This document shows, piece by piece, positions 43,524 through 53,548 of a stretch of 64,000 nucleotides of DNA. A program made the translations under genes and the position numbers. Source of the DNA: Streptococcus parasanguinis (GTDB lineage Bacteria; Bacillota; Bacilli; Lactobacillales; Streptococcaceae); the NCBI RefSeq assembly GCF_032163505.1, contig NZ_CP134147.1:1144501-1208500 (forward strand), in the 5' to 3' direction. How positions within the stretch are numbered: position 1 is the stretch's first letter; every line of letters begins with the position of its first letter. The notes below the pieces were generated by a model that was not told the origin of the DNA, searched no databases, and worked only from the letters and a program-made list of their open reading frames with translations.

Positions 43524-44015
43524 TTATGGAAGGGTTAGAATTTCATAGCTAAAGCCAATTGACTCTAAAAATCGGAACAAGTCTTGGGTTTTAATAAAGA
43601 TCGTCTTTTCATTGGTATTGGGATGAAAGGTCATGATCTCCTCTGACACAATGTCTTTATCGAAATAGACACGAATATCTTTTTCTTCATTGTTCAATAA
43701 ACCAAATGGAGAAACCGTACCTGGCGGTAATTGCATTTTTTCAGCTAAAGAATCTGCTGAAGCCATGCGGATCCGGTTGGCTTCCACTTGCTCTTTGAAA
43801 TCATCCATATCCAATGGCTTCTGGTCATCCATGATGAGCAGATAGTATTGGGTTTTCTTCTTGTTGGTCAAAAACATGGACTTGGTCCGCACACCTTCTA
43901 AGCCTTCAATGTAAGAATCGGCCTGCTCAGTTGTGAATGCAGGTGGGTGTTCCACCACATCAAATGAAATGCCGAGTTCTTCCAATTTGTCTTTAACTTG
44001 TTGGTATGCATCCAT
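43524..44015 (-). CDS. YbaK/ProXp-type aminoacyl-tRNA deacylase
   Basis: A 163-residue free-standing editing domain of the PrdX/ProXp-ala group: FDVVEHPPAFTTEQAD, GVRTKSMFLTNKKKTQYYLLIMDD and GTVSPFGLLNNEEKDIRVYFD, the last containing the GxxSP signature. It hydrolyses mischarged tRNA, most likely Ala-tRNA-Pro. TAAAGGAGATCGAAG precedes the ATG. Confidence 0.9.
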   Translation of the reverse strand: MDAYQQVKDKLEELGISFDVVEHPPAFTTEQADSYIEGLEGVRTKSMFLTNKKKTQYYLLIMDDQKPLDMDDFKEQVEANRIRMASADSLAEKMQLPPGTVSPFGLLNNEEKDIRVYFDKDIVSEEIMTFHPNTNEKTIFIKTQDLFRFLESIGFSYEILTLP

Positions 44016-44027
44016 CTTCGATCTCCT

Positions 44028-44612
44028 TTATTTTTGAATGATCTCTTGTACTAATGATTGCAATTCTGGCACCACCTCTGCCTCAAACCAAGGATTCTTA
44101 GCCATCCAGATTTGATTGCGAGGGGAAGGATGAACTAGTGGAAAATAGGTTGGTAAATAGTTCTTAAAATGCTGAACCCGTTCGGTTACCTTGCCACTCA
44201 CCTTTTCATGAAGGTAGTAAGCTTGGGCATATTGTCCAATCAAGAGGGTCAACTCAATATCCGGACACTCCTTGAGAAGTTGAGGATGCCACTTTTCTGC
44301 AAAACCTTTGCGAGGGGGAAGGTCACCAGATTTCCCATGCCCTGGGAAATAAAAGTCCATGGGAATGACTGCAAACAAACCAGAATTGTAAAAGGTGTCT
44401 TCGTCAACTCCTAACCATTCGCGCAGTCGGTCACCACTCTTATCCTTCCAATAGAGTCCCGCTTCCTGAGTCTTGAGACCAGGAGCTTGTCCGATAATAT
44501 TGATACGAGCAGTTTTTGGAGCTGCAAAGAGTGGCTCAATCCCTCTATCCGTATAAGCTTTATTTTGAGGGTCTGCCATAATGGCTTGTTTAATAGTTTC
44601 AATCCTTGACAT
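44028..44612 (-). CDS. Uracil-DNA glycosylase family protein
   Basis: A 194-residue member of the UDG superfamily: INIIGQAPGLKTQEAGLYWKDKSGDRLREWLG (motif 1 region, with Gln and Pro in place of the family 1 GQDPYH), TLLIGQYAQAYYL, and HPSPRNQIW (motif 2). Which base it removes is unclear; family 1 Ung would be encoded elsewhere. AAGGAGGACTT precedes the ATG. First gene of a three-gene set. Confidence 0.87.
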   Translation of the reverse strand: MSRIETIKQAIMADPQNKAYTDRGIEPLFAAPKTARINIIGQAPGLKTQEAGLYWKDKSGDRLREWLGVDEDTFYNSGLFAVIPMDFYFPGHGKSGDLPPRKGFAEKWHPQLLKECPDIELTLLIGQYAQAYYLHEKVSGKVTERVQHFKNYLPTYFPLVHPSPRNQIWMAKNPWFEAEVVPELQSLVQEIIQK

Positions 44613-44630
44613 AAGTCCTCCTTCTATGGA

Positions 44631-44657
44631 AAAACTCAGCCAGAAAACCTGGCCGAG
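44631..44657 (-). terminator. Terminator of pepV
   Basis: On the minus strand CTCGGCCAG pairs with CTGGCTGAG, followed by TTTTT. Confidence 0.8.
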
Positions 44658-44664
44658 TAGTGGA

Positions 44665-46071
44665 TTATTTGATTAATTCGTAGATGGCTTCTGCGTAAAT
44701 AGCTGCTGCACGATAGAGATCTTCAACATCTGCGAACTCATTAGCTTGGTGCATAGTATTGACATAGTCTGGGAACATAGCACCAAAGGCAACCCCACGT
44801 TTCAAGAGACGACCAAAGGTACCACCACCGATCACTTGTTCATGTCCTTTGAGGCCAGTTTGTTTTTCGTAAACACGCAAGAGGGTGGATACCAATTCAT
44901 CATCCATCGGAACATAGTGAGGTGTGTGACCGTGGGCTGACAAGCTTACTGTAGCCACTCCTTCGATCTTTTCAAGGGTGGACTTGATGGTTTCAGGATC
45001 TGTACCTTGAGGGTACCGGATATTGAGGGCAATAGTATTGTCTGCTTGGCTGTCATCAAAATGGAAGACACCTGCATTCATGCTCAATGGTCCCATTTTG
45101 GCATCTGTATGGGCAATTCCTAATTTTTCACCAGCAAAATCTTCGTGAAGAAGTGAAGCTGTCACATGAAGGTAAGCCTTAGCAGCACCACCAAAATCAA
45201 ATTGGTTCAACAAGAGAGCCAAGTAGGTCGCACCATTGATCCCATCTTCAGGAGTTGATCCGTGAGCAGATTTCCCGATAATCGTAACGGTATAGGTTTC
45301 TTCGTCAACAGTTGAGATTTCATACTGAAGCTGGTGTTCCTTGGCAAAAGCATCCAAGAGGCCAGCAAGATCTGGTAGTTGTCCAGAAACGACTGCAGTC
45401 GCTGACTCTGGTACCATGTTTTCACGAAGGCCACCTGTAAAGCTATGAAGATGGGCACTTCCTGTGTTATCATTTCCAAAATGAAGGTACTCAGTGATGT
45501 TTCCTTTTTCTCCATTGATGATTGGGAATTCCGCATCTGGTGAGAAGCCAAAATCTGGCTCGGGAAGTCCGACATGTTTGAAATAGTAATCCATGTCGCC
45601 CCAGCCCGATTCTTCATCCGTACCGACAACAAAGCGCACGCGCTTAGAAACAGGGAGTCCTAAGTCTTTAATGATCTTCAAACCATAGTAGCAGGCCATT
45701 GTAGGCCCTTTATCATCAGACGAACCACGCGCATAGAGCTTGCCATCAATAATTTCTGGTTTATATGGATCCGTCTTCCAGCCACTACCTGCAGGCACGA
45801 CGTCCATATGGGCAAAGATTCCAAGCTCTTCTTTTCCTTCACCAAAAGTAAAGTGACCGGCATAATTGTCGACATTCTTGGTTTCATAGCCATCACGTTT
45901 GGCAATTTCCAAGAATTTTTCAAGAGCTTTTACAGGACCAGGTCCAAAAGGATGCTCCGCATCTGCCTTGCTGTCATCGCGTTCAGAATTGATTTTCAAG
46001 AGGCTATATAGGTCAGCCATCATCTCATCGCGACGTTTTTCTACTTCTGCTTTAAAGTCAACTGTTGTCAT
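44665..46071 (-). CDS. pepV: Dipeptidase PepV
   Basis: A 468-residue M20 zinc peptidase: [13 protein letters not shown] and [14 protein letters not shown] (first zinc ligands), [14 protein letters not shown] (catalytic Glu), [13 protein letters not shown] and a C-terminal metal histidine in [12 protein letters not shown]. It releases amino acids from dipeptides in the cytoplasm, important for an amino-acid-requiring streptococcus. GAGGAGGAATTC gives a strong ribosome site. It follows the nitroreductase gene by 34 bases. Confidence 0.95.
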   Translation of the reverse strand: MTTVDFKAEVEKRRDEMMADLYSLLKINSERDDSKADAEHPFGPGPVKALEKFLEIAKRDGYETKNVDNYAGHFTFGEGKEELGIFAHMDVVPAGSGWKTDPYKPEIIDGKLYARGSSDDKGPTMACYYGLKIIKDLGLPVSKRVRFVVGTDEESGWGDMDYYFKHVGLPEPDFGFSPDAEFPIINGEKGNITEYLHFGNDNTGSAHLHSFTGGLRENMVPESATAVVSGQLPDLAGLLDAFAKEHQLQYEISTVDEETYTVTIIGKSAHGSTPEDGINGATYLALLLNQFDFGGAAKAYLHVTASLLHEDFAGEKLGIAHTDAKMGPLSMNAGVFHFDDSQADNTIALNIRYPQGTDPETIKSTLEKIEGVATVSLSAHGHTPHYVPMDDELVSTLLRVYEKQTGLKGHEQVIGGGTFGRLLKRGVAFGAMFPDYVNTMHQANEFADVEDLYRAAAIYAEAIYELIK

Positions 46072-46105
46072 GAATTCCTCCTCGATCTTCTATTTGCTAA
46101 TTGAC

Positions 46106-46711
46106 TTAGCGTTTGTCAATGATTTCGTCCACTGGTAAGCGGTAGCTTGGCTCTACTTTTTCAGCCGCATAGCCAACCGTAATCAAAACTTCTGGACGGA
46201 AACGCTCTTCGATGTCCAATACTTCATTGATTTTCGATTTATCAAATCCCAAAATAATATTGGTTCCAATGCCTTGGTCTGTCAAAGCAAGTACCAAGTT
46301 CATGGCCACAAGACCAGCATTCAAAGCCAAGTAATCACTTGTTTGTTGGGCATCATAGCGTGCAAATTCAGCAGGAAGATTTTGCATAAAGTATTGCAAC
46401 TGCTCATCTGTGAAGTTTTTCACCCCACCGACACGCGCAATCTTGCGAGCCCGTTTTTGCAAATCAGTATCTGTAAAGAGGGCGATGGTCACAGGTGCTT
46501 CCATGACTTGATCGTAGTTTGCACCATAGGCTAATTTTGCCAATTCAGCATTTTTTTGACGAACGACCACAAATTTCCAAGGCTGGCTATTGTGGGCACT
46601 AGGGGCCAAGGTTGCGATCTCAATGGCAGTCCGTACATCCTTTGGATCGACCGGTTGGTCAGTGAAATGCTTGATCGCATGGCGTTTTTTATTGAGCTCT
46701 AGAAATTTCAT
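46106..46711 (-). CDS. Nitroreductase family protein
   Basis: A 201-residue FMN enzyme: KKRHAIKHFTDQPVD (FMN phosphate site), TLAPSAHNSQPWKFVVV, and NLVLALTDQGIGTNIILGFD. It would reduce quinones or nitro compounds with NAD(P)H; the natural substrate is unknown. An extended -10 box (TGTTAAAAT on the minus strand) lies about 30 bases before the ATG with GGAAG as ribosome site. Confidence 0.91.
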   Translation of the reverse strand: MKFLELNKKRHAIKHFTDQPVDPKDVRTAIEIATLAPSAHNSQPWKFVVVRQKNAELAKLAYGANYDQVMEAPVTIALFTDTDLQKRARKIARVGGVKNFTDEQLQYFMQNLPAEFARYDAQQTSDYLALNAGLVAMNLVLALTDQGIGTNIILGFDKSKINEVLDIEERFRPEVLITVGYAAEKVEPSYRLPVDEIIDKR

Positions 46712-46797
46712 AAGCTTCTTCCTTTTCTATTTCTGTTACCTCTATTTTAACACAAAATGAAAGAGCTTGCAGGGTTTTACAGCCTAAGATTGTGAAA

Positions 46798-46830
46798 AAA
46801 GAAGCGGACATTTTGAACATCCGCCTCTTT
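46798..46830 (-). terminator. Terminator of the uvrC-phosphoesterase operon
   Basis: On the minus strand GAGGCGGA and TCCGCTTC pair (one mismatch), followed by TTTTTT. Confidence 0.75.
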
Positions 46831-46860
46831 TGGGATAGGTTGAATACACAAGAGATCTAC

Positions 46861-47703
46861 CTATGATTCATTGAAAAAATTGAAATAGGCAGCTACTTCT
46901 TTGGCATAACCGTATTTCTCAATTAAGCCAGTTAGGAGCTCGATGTTATGACCCCGATAGTTATCCTCGCGTCTCAATTCTTCGTACATCTCAATAAAGG
47001 GAAGGCCCTTGTCCTTAGCATCTTGGAGCTCTGCTTCATAGTCATAGGCAACCTTACGAAATTGCAGGTTGGTCACCCCATCTTCTTCGACATCGATCAG
47101 AGCATATTGAGCTCTGTGGTTTTGAATTGGTTCCCAGTCAAAATAAGGCATGCCAATAGTTCCTGGATTAAGAATCTGTTGGCCCTGACTGCCATAGCGA
47201 AGCAACTGCTTGTGGACATGACCGTAGATCGCCAGATCCGTCTGGTCATCCAGCAGTTGGTCAAAGTTCTCCGTCGCATTAGCTGGACGCAAGTCTCCAC
47301 CATAATTCTTTTCTGGCAAATTGTGGGTCAGTGAGAAGCGAATACCGTTGACCTCCTTTTTCTCTACCAAAGGAAGGGAGCGAAGCCAATCGATCCGCTT
47401 AGGATCTAGTCCTTCCATGAGGTACTGAGTGAGACGAAGAAGCTGGATCTCCTGCGGATCCTCAAGTCCGTACACGCCATCCAAGGCCTCTAGGACACAA
47501 TCGTCCCAATTTCCACGAACAGCCGCTGTAATCGGAATCGCATCCAGCAACTCAAAAAGGTCCTCTCTTCCAGGCCCCGGTAGCAAAATGTCCCCCAAAA
47601 GCCAGTATTCCGTTGCGCCTAGAGCACGCGCATCCGCAATCACTGCCTCCAGGGCTGTCGTATCTCCGTGGATATCAGATAAAATAGCGATTCGATGGTT
47701 CAT
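46861..47703 (-). CDS. Calcineurin-like metallophosphoesterase
   Basis: A 280-residue protein starting MNHRIAILSDIHGDTTALEAVI, with the metallophosphoesterase motifs SDIHGD, LLGDILLPG, VRGNWDD and YGHVHKQ. AAGGAG before the ATG at 47703 fixes the start; the frame to 47745 would overlap uvrC. The stop of uvrC is ten bases upstream, so the two are co-transcribed. Substrate unknown; YfcE/YmdB-like and diadenosine phosphatase-like proteins share the motifs. Confidence 0.88.
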   Translation of the reverse strand: MNHRIAILSDIHGDTTALEAVIADARALGATEYWLLGDILLPGPGREDLFELLDAIPITAAVRGNWDDCVLEALDGVYGLEDPQEIQLLRLTQYLMEGLDPKRIDWLRSLPLVEKKEVNGIRFSLTHNLPEKNYGGDLRPANATENFDQLLDDQTDLAIYGHVHKQLLRYGSQGQQILNPGTIGMPYFDWEPIQNHRAQYALIDVEEDGVTNLQFRKVAYDYEAELQDAKDKGLPFIEMYEELRREDNYRGHNIELLTGLIEKYGYAKEVAAYFNFFNES

Positions 47704-47713
47704 TTTAAACTCC

Positions 47714-49549
47714 TTATGATTGGTATGATTCAGAATCCTCCGCAACTTCCATCAAGAGACTTGCTTCTTCTTGCTTTCCTTGATGGAGCTTAGCTTGCAC
47801 CGCTTCAGCCACTGCTCGTGGGATGCCAACTGTGACGATCTCATCTACAGTAGCTTCTTTGATTTTGGTCAGTGACTTGAAGTGTTTCATCAGCAACTGC
47901 TTGCGTTTTGGTCCCAAGCCTTCGATCCCATCCAGCTGGGAGGAAAAGGAATTCTTGGATCGGAGCTGGCGGTGGAAGGTGATGGCGAAACGGTGGACTT
48001 CATCCTGAATTCGTTGGAGGAGGAAAAATTCCTGCGAGGTCCGAGAGAGTTCGATGACTTGGAGAGGATCGCCAAAGAGCAATTCATGGGTCTGGTGCTT
48101 GTCATTCTTTTGCAGGCCTGCAATGGGAATATCCAGCCCCAACTCCTCTTGAATGACTTGCTTAGCGATATTAACCTGGCCCTGACCCCCATCGATGACG
48201 ATCAGATCTGGTGGCGTCAGGCCATCCCGCATGACCCGGCTGTAGCGTCTGCGAATGACCTCCCGCATGCTGGCATAGTCGTCTGGCCCGACGACGGTCT
48301 TGATCTTGTACTTGCGGTAGTCCTTTTTGCTTGGCTTCCCATTGACAAAGACCACCATGGCTGAGACCGGACTGGTCCCCATGATGTTGGAGTTGTCAAA
48401 AGATTCAATACGCACAGGAGTTGGGATTTGCAGGAGTTTTCCAAGATTTTCAATAGCACCTTGGGTCTTTTCCATGGATTTTTCAAGGAGATTAAACTTC
48501 TGCTCCAGACTGACACGCGCATTCTTGATGGCCAGATTGACCAACTGCTTCTTCTCCCCACGCTGGGGCTTGAGAACCTTGGTATCCACTAGGGCCTTGA
48601 CCGCTTCCTCATCGATATCTTGAGGGATCAGGATTTCATTAGGGATCAGGTGAGATTTCTCCTGGTAAAACTGCCCCACATAGGTCAAGAAATCCTCGTC
48701 CGGATCATTGTAGTAAGGAAAAAGGTTGACGTCGCGCTCGATCAGCTTGCCCTGACGGACAAAGAAGACCTGCACACACATCCAGCCCTTGTCCACGTAG
48801 TAGCCAAAGACATCCCGGTTCTGCAAATCCTTAGCCATGACCCGCTGTTTGGTCCGCAGGGTCCCAATAGCTTGGATCAGATCCCGATACTCGGCTGCCC
48901 GCTCGAATTCCATGTTTTGCGCAGCGGAATTCATCTTGAGCTTGAGCTCATCGATAATCTTATCATCCTGCCCCTTGAGGAAATCAGAAACCTCCTGGGC
49001 CATGCCCTTGAAATAGGCCTCGTCCTTGTGGCAAACCGTGTGGGCCATACATTGCCCCAGATGATAGTAAAAGCAGACCTTGGAAGGCGGATTGGTACAC
49101 TTGCGGAAAGGGAAAATCCGATCCAAAAGCCGCTTGATCTCATTGGCCGCTCCTACGTCTGGATAAGGACCAAAATAGAGACCACCATCCTTTTTGACCT
49201 GGCGCGTGATGATAAGACGGGGATAGCGCTCATTGGTAATCTTGATGAAGGGATAGGACTTATCATCCTTGAGCATGATATTGTATTTGGGCTTGTTCTC
49301 CTTGATGAGGTTGATCTCAAGAAGCAAGGCCTCAATATTAGACTCAGTGACGATAAATTCAAAATCCACAATCTCAGATACCAGCGCTTCCGTCTTGGTA
49401 TCGTGGCTCCCTCTGAAATAGGACCGCACCCGGTTGCGAAGATTCTTGGCCTTCCCCACATAGATGATGGTTCCGTTCTTATCTTTGTGAATGTAACAGC
49501 CCGGACTCGTCGGCAAGAGCTCGAGCTTGGATTTAATCAAGTTATTCAT
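47714..49549 (-). CDS. uvrC: UvrABC system protein C
   Basis: A 611-residue excision endonuclease. GIY-YIG domain at the N-terminus ([34 protein letters not shown]), UVR motif (~205-235), RNase H-like C-terminal nuclease ([27 protein letters not shown]) and a helix-hairpin-helix end ([19 protein letters not shown]). It cuts on both sides of lesions marked by UvrB. No Shine-Dalgarno is present; the extended -10 box TGCTATAAT ends seven bases before the ATG, which predicts a leaderless mRNA. Confidence 0.96.
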   Translation of the reverse strand: MNNLIKSKLELLPTSPGCYIHKDKNGTIIYVGKAKNLRNRVRSYFRGSHDTKTEALVSEIVDFEFIVTESNIEALLLEINLIKENKPKYNIMLKDDKSYPFIKITNERYPRLIITRQVKKDGGLYFGPYPDVGAANEIKRLLDRIFPFRKCTNPPSKVCFYYHLGQCMAHTVCHKDEAYFKGMAQEVSDFLKGQDDKIIDELKLKMNSAAQNMEFERAAEYRDLIQAIGTLRTKQRVMAKDLQNRDVFGYYVDKGWMCVQVFFVRQGKLIERDVNLFPYYNDPDEDFLTYVGQFYQEKSHLIPNEILIPQDIDEEAVKALVDTKVLKPQRGEKKQLVNLAIKNARVSLEQKFNLLEKSMEKTQGAIENLGKLLQIPTPVRIESFDNSNIMGTSPVSAMVVFVNGKPSKKDYRKYKIKTVVGPDDYASMREVIRRRYSRVMRDGLTPPDLIVIDGGQGQVNIAKQVIQEELGLDIPIAGLQKNDKHQTHELLFGDPLQVIELSRTSQEFFLLQRIQDEVHRFAITFHRQLRSKNSFSSQLDGIEGLGPKRKQLLMKHFKSLTKIKEATVDEIVTVGIPRAVAEAVQAKLHQGKQEEASLLMEVAEDSESYQS

Positions 49550-49556
49550 ACTCTCT

Positions 49557-49589
49557 ATTATAGCAAAAAAAGAGGGAGCTAGTCCCTCT
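49557..49589 (-). promoter_or_regulatory. Terminator hairpin fused to the uvrC promoter
   Basis: On the minus strand AGAGGGA-CTAGC-TCCCTCT plus TTTTTTT (a full terminator) is followed at once by TGCTATAAT (TATAAT at 49557-49562). The hairpin therefore occupies the spacer and -35 region of the promoter. It isolates uvrC from upstream transcription. Confidence 0.7.
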
Positions 49590-49700
49590 GTATTATATCT
49601 GTATTTTTTATATTCATCTTCACCAAGTTAAAAAAATGTTTAAAAGATAGATCAGACATCCAATCTCAATCCTTTAGCTTAACTTGACCTTTTTCATAGC

Positions 49701-49732
49701 AAAAAAGAGGGGTCTCAAAGGATCCCCCTTTA
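49701..49732 (-). terminator. Terminator of the hemW operon
   Basis: On the minus strand an AAAGGGG / CCCCTCTTTTTT stem with a T run lies just after the CPBP gene. The stretch 49590-49700 holds no gene. Confidence 0.7.
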
Positions 49733-49749
49733 CTAGCAATCGATAAACT

Positions 49750-50733
49750 TTATCCTTTGAGATTAGCCATCTGGAAGATCGGAATCACATAAGGAACAAT
49801 AGACATCAGGATAGTGAATAACACGAAGAACCAGAACCAGAAGGAAGCGAGGGCACGCTGGAAAACTCCCGGTTGAGGTTTATTGACCTGAATATAAGCC
49901 TTGATAGCTGGCCATTTAGTCGCAATAACCACTATCATGACAATGGAACCAATAGCTAAAACACCAATTTGGAGCCAATTCGCTAGTCCCTCGTCCACAT
50001 GATAGGCCACATAATGCAAGCCTTGGGAAATCACAAAGTTATTGAAAATGTGATAGAAAATAGCCCACCAGATATTGTATTCAAAGGCAATGTAGCCGAA
50101 ACCTAGACCAATGATACTTGCGAAAAAGAGCTGGTCAAAATTGGCATGGAAGAGACCAAACAAGATAGCCGTCATGACAATGGCAAAGACCTTGCCATAC
50201 CGTTCCAAGCCACGCAAGCCAGCTCCACGGAAGAAGAATTCCTCTGTGATTGGACCAAAAAAGCCAGCATACAAGAGCATGGTCCATGATCGCTCAATCG
50301 TATCACCTAGATCTGGTGTTGGAGAATGAAGGCCAATGGTCTCAAACATCCGCTCAATCACTTGTGTCATCACAGATGAAAAGACTTGAGAAAAGCCAAG
50401 AAAGGCGAGAAGAATAAAGAAGACTGAAAGAGTCATCTTACGTCCCTTGTGCTTGAGATCATATTTATAAAGGGCCTTCTTGCGATAGGCATTAAAGAGA
50501 AAGAGTCCAATGGAAATAGAGATAAGATAGGGAATACCAGCCCAAACATTCAGGGCATTGAGTTTCTCCGTTACTTGACTTGGATCTTTTCTGAGAGAGC
50601 CTGCAATGGTCAATCCAAGGAGGACTTCCCACAGGACGGTTACCAAGGTCATTACCAAGAGATAAATGGCAAGTGTCCCGGAATACCTTCCTATATCTTT
50701 TTTAGGGTCTAATAATCGGTTGTATTGGTTCAT
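49750..50733 (-). CDS. CPBP-family intramembrane protease (second)
   Basis: A 327-residue polytopic protein with the CPBP motifs GPITEEFFFRGAGLRGL (EExxxR), LFGLFHANFDQLFFA and HIFNNFVIS. About eight spans are predicted. It differs strongly from the CPBP protein at 5401-6339. It ends the hemW operon and overlaps the TIGR01906 gene by four bases. Substrate unknown; processing of a peptide or protein in the membrane is inferred from the family. Confidence 0.88.
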   Translation of the reverse strand: MNQYNRLLDPKKDIGRYSGTLAIYLLVMTLVTVLWEVLLGLTIAGSLRKDPSQVTEKLNALNVWAGIPYLISISIGLFLFNAYRKKALYKYDLKHKGRKMTLSVFFILLAFLGFSQVFSSVMTQVIERMFETIGLHSPTPDLGDTIERSWTMLLYAGFFGPITEEFFFRGAGLRGLERYGKVFAIVMTAILFGLFHANFDQLFFASIIGLGFGYIAFEYNIWWAIFYHIFNNFVISQGLHYVAYHVDEGLANWLQIGVLAIGSIVMIVVIATKWPAIKAYIQVNKPQPGVFQRALASFWFWFFVLFTILMSIVPYVIPIFQMANLKG

Positions 50734-51350
50734 TTCTTCCTCCTAGAAAATAGATAAAAACTTGCACACATTCCTTCGTATAAGACAAAGAAAATCAAAA
50801 AGGCATGCATAAAGTAGTCTTCTGGTAATGCAAGAATAATCGAATCCACGCGCGGATCAAAGAGCCAAGTACTGTCCCCAGCAAATAAGACCTGATGAAA
50901 GAGCGTAAAGAATTGATCAAAGCCAATCATAACAGCTATCACTGCAAGCACCACTGGTAAAACCATCATCCAAAAGAAGAGACTACGGTACAAGGTAAGG
51001 TAGCCTTTTTTGACAACTGTCCGCATAAACTGGATAAAACCAGGGAGTGTGACCACGAAAACGACCGTCACTAAGTGAAATAGGTACTTGACGGCCTCAA
51101 AATGGTGCAGTCCATTTTTTGAAGAGGGGAATTGAGGCATCTTCAACACCCATTGAAAAGGATTGGTCAAGTAGTTCATCAAGACATTAAAATTCTTCAT
51201 GATGACAGAAGCCGAAAAACCAGTCCGGCTTTGAATCCCCAACCAATGAATCTCCATGGGATAGAGGGCCCAAGCGAGAGCAATGGTGAGAAGGATTGCA
51301 GCTGACAAGATAAAGAAAAATAGGTTAATTGATTTCAAACTTTTAAGCAT
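50730..51350 (-). CDS. TIGR01906-type integral membrane protein
   Basis: A 206-residue membrane protein, [26 protein letters not shown] at the start, with four to five spans. The conserved part is [83 protein letters not shown]. The ATG at 51350 lies inside the last codons of the HAD gene and has GGAGTGGG upstream. Family function is unknown, but its position next to the NagD-like HAD gene is common in streptococci. Confidence 0.85.
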   Translation of the reverse strand: MLKSLKSINLFFFILSAAILLTIALAWALYPMEIHWLGIQSRTGFSASVIMKNFNVLMNYLTNPFQWVLKMPQFPSSKNGLHHFEAVKYLFHLVTVVFVVTLPGFIQFMRTVVKKGYLTLYRSLFFWMMVLPVVLAVIAVMIGFDQFFTLFHQVLFAGDSTWLFDPRVDSIILALPEDYFMHAFLIFFVLYEGMCASFYLFSRRKK

Positions 51351-52113
51351 CAAAATCCCACTCCGCTAGACTGGCAACAACATGTGTCGGTGAGATTGGT
51401 AAGGTTGGCACTTCTTCTGGTTTGGTAAAACCTGTCGTCACCAAAAGGGTTGGAATCCCATTGTCAATACCTGCACGAATATCTGTTAGGTAGTTGTCGC
51501 CAACCATAACCACTTCTTCTCTTTCAAGACCCAAGTGTTCAATGGCCTTATCCATAATGATGGCCTTTGGTTTTCCAATGATCACAGGCTCGACCCGTGT
51601 CGCAGCCTCTACAAGCGCAATCAGGGATCCTGCTCCTGGCATCAAGCCACGCTCTGTTGGAATGTTCAGGTCCGGATTGGTCCCGATGAAGTGCGCTCCC
51701 TTTTGAATCGCCAAGGTCGCAATAGCAAACTTTTCATAATCCACTTGCCAATCGAGGCCAATCACCACATAATCAGGTGCTTCTTCATCGATGATATAGC
51801 CAGCTTCTTCAATAGCATCTTTGAGCCCCGCTTCTCCGATCACATAGACCTTTTTGCCCAAATTTTGGTCATTCATGTAGTCAATGGTCGCAAGGGTAGC
51901 TGTATAGATAGTCGAAACTGGGGTTTCAATATTGAAATGAGTCGCTAGCATATCCCGGACAGTCTCTGGTGTGCGGGTTGTATTGTTGGTCACAAAGAGA
52001 TAGGGAATCTCACGCGCCTGCAGTTCATGAACAAAAGCTTCTCCTGCAGGAATTCGTGATTTTCCTTTGTAAATAGTGCCATCCAAATCAATCAAATAGC
52101 CCTTATAGTGCAT
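51343..52113 (-). CDS. TIGR01457-type HAD phosphatase (NagD-like)
   Basis: A 256-residue HAD hydrolase: motif [13 protein letters not shown] with nucleophile Asp, [11 protein letters not shown] (motif II), IGKPKA (Lys, motif III) and [13 protein letters not shown] (motif IV). NagD-like enzymes dephosphorylate small sugars and glycerol phosphates; the true substrate is unknown. The start follows the stop of the 228-residue membrane protein directly (TAAATG). Confidence 0.9.
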   Translation of the reverse strand: MHYKGYLIDLDGTIYKGKSRIPAGEAFVHELQAREIPYLFVTNNTTRTPETVRDMLATHFNIETPVSTIYTATLATIDYMNDQNLGKKVYVIGEAGLKDAIEEAGYIIDEEAPDYVVIGLDWQVDYEKFAIATLAIQKGAHFIGTNPDLNIPTERGLMPGAGSLIALVEAATRVEPVIIGKPKAIIMDKAIEHLGLEREEVVMVGDNYLTDIRAGIDNGIPTLLVTTGFTKPEEVPTLPISPTHVVASLAEWDFDA

Positions 52114-52800
52114 TTATTCTTCCTTTTCTGTTTCCGTTTCGTCATGTAACTTCTCTGCATCGACTCGTCCACCAGAACCATATAAGAGCAATGCTCCAGC
52201 ATAGAGGACAAATTGTAACACCAAACCTGTAAAATTAATCCCTTGACTTCCCGATTGGGTGAACAAGAAGGATGCTACCATGAGGATCACAATGGTCAAT
52301 AACAAGCCTATCACGGTTGCCTGATCCACACTGATTTGATAAACCGTGCGTTTGGTGCTCCGATTTTTCCCGTCAGACTTAGTTTCTGGTTGCAAATTCT
52401 CCACAAAATCCGTCACTAAGGTCGCAGCGAGGCTGACTGTTGTGCTAAAGAGCACGCCTTGGGACAAGCGGTGATAGAAATTGGACCAGAAGGATCCTGA
52501 TTGGCTAGTAATCCCAATCGAGAAGATCATGACCGGTAAAAGAAAGGCCAAGGTGAAATGGATCCAGACCCGATACCAGCGTACATCTTCTCTTAAAAAG
52601 CGATTAAAACTCTCTAAATTCAAGCGATAGCGGAAAAATTTATAAATTTCCTCTACTAGGATGATGCCCAAAGCACAAAGAGTCAAGAGCCAATCTCCCA
52701 ACATGTACAAAGGGTTCTTTTGACGCTTGGCATAGGCCACAACCCGTTTTTGATAGCTTTCAAGTTCCTGTTTTTTATTTTTTAATCTTCTACTTTCCAT
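52114..52800 (-). CDS. Membrane protein of unknown function
   Basis: A 228-residue protein with a basic N-terminal helix (MESRRLKNKKQELESYQKR), a span near 35-53, three further spans after ~90 and an acidic tail ending ETETEKEE. No motif or family was recognised. It starts inside the last codons of the acyl-ACP thioesterase gene (11-base overlap) and ends directly on the HAD start, so it is tightly bound into the hemW operon. That fixed position suggests a real, conserved gene. Confidence 0.72.
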   Translation of the reverse strand: MESRRLKNKKQELESYQKRVVAYAKRQKNPLYMLGDWLLTLCALGIILVEEIYKFFRYRLNLESFNRFLREDVRWYRVWIHFTLAFLLPVMIFSIGITSQSGSFWSNFYHRLSQGVLFSTTVSLAATLVTDFVENLQPETKSDGKNRSTKRTVYQISVDQATVIGLLLTIVILMVASFLFTQSGSQGINFTGLVLQFVLYAGALLLYGSGGRVDAEKLHDETETEKEE

Positions 52801-53545
52801 AATTCCAACCCTTTTCTTCTACTTCTTCCCACTCAATTTCAGCTTGGGCATTGATCTGACCATCTGAAGTAATTTGGTGCTGAGTTTTCAAGCCCTCTTG
52901 TTCATATTGAGAGGTGATGAGACCTCCTGCCAGCACTTCTTTGACATATTTCAGATGAACTTTTTTAGGGACATGATGGGTCAAGAAGTCTGCTCCCATC
53001 ACCTCAAAAACCCAGTCCAAGTACTTGCTATTGTTGACATGTCCGTTCATATCCAAGTCGTAAAACCGAACTCGGTATTCTTGTTCGACGCCGCCTTCTA
53101 ATTCTTTGAAACGGGGACCGCGGAGCATGGTTTTTGAAAATTCAGAGTCAAAGGCATCCGTGATTTCACTCATAACAGGATGAACCTTGCGTGTATCACG
53201 ATCCATCAAGACAAAGGTCGCGACCATCTCAATGATAGTATTTCCTGCTTCATCCTTGATATTAAAGGCCCGGTAGCAGAAAAGTCGATTGTGACTCTTG
53301 GCATAGGTTTCAATAGTGATTTTCTCATCAAAAACAGGGAGACGCTCGATCTTCATATTGTAATCCGTGATAATCCAGACTAGATTGTAATTCTCTAGAA
53401 TGTACATATCACTCATGCCCAGCTCAATCGATTGCATGCCTGATACCTGCAAAGACAGCAAGATCAATTGCGGAATTTTTATAAATCCATTGACATCGCT
53501 CATATCAAAAGGAATTTTCATACTGTATTCAAATATTTTTGCCAT
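52790..53545 (-). CDS. Acyl-ACP thioesterase
   Basis: A 251-residue hot-dog protein with two tandem domains. Segments MDRDTRKVHPVMSEITDAF and RFYDLDMNGHVNNSKYLDWVFEVMGADFL are typical of bacterial acyl-ACP thioesterases (plant FatA/FatB relatives), the latter with the catalytic Asp/Asn/His set. It would release free fatty acids from acyl carrier protein. GGAG lies before the ATG, within the end of hemW. Confidence 0.9.
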   Translation of the reverse strand: MAKIFEYSMKIPFDMSDVNGFIKIPQLILLSLQVSGMQSIELGMSDMYILENYNLVWIITDYNMKIERLPVFDEKITIETYAKSHNRLFCYRAFNIKDEAGNTIIEMVATFVLMDRDTRKVHPVMSEITDAFDSEFSKTMLRGPRFKELEGGVEQEYRVRFYDLDMNGHVNNSKYLDWVFEVMGADFLTHHVPKKVHLKYVKEVLAGGLITSQYEQEGLKTQHQITSDGQINAQAEIEWEEVEEKGWNYGK

Positions 53546-53548
53546 CTT

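Noticed and set aside
48620..49582. A 320-codon open frame on the plus strand opposite uvrC
   Set aside because: It is antisense to a certain gene, has no ribosome site and no recognisable protein; codon bias of uvrC opens this frame.
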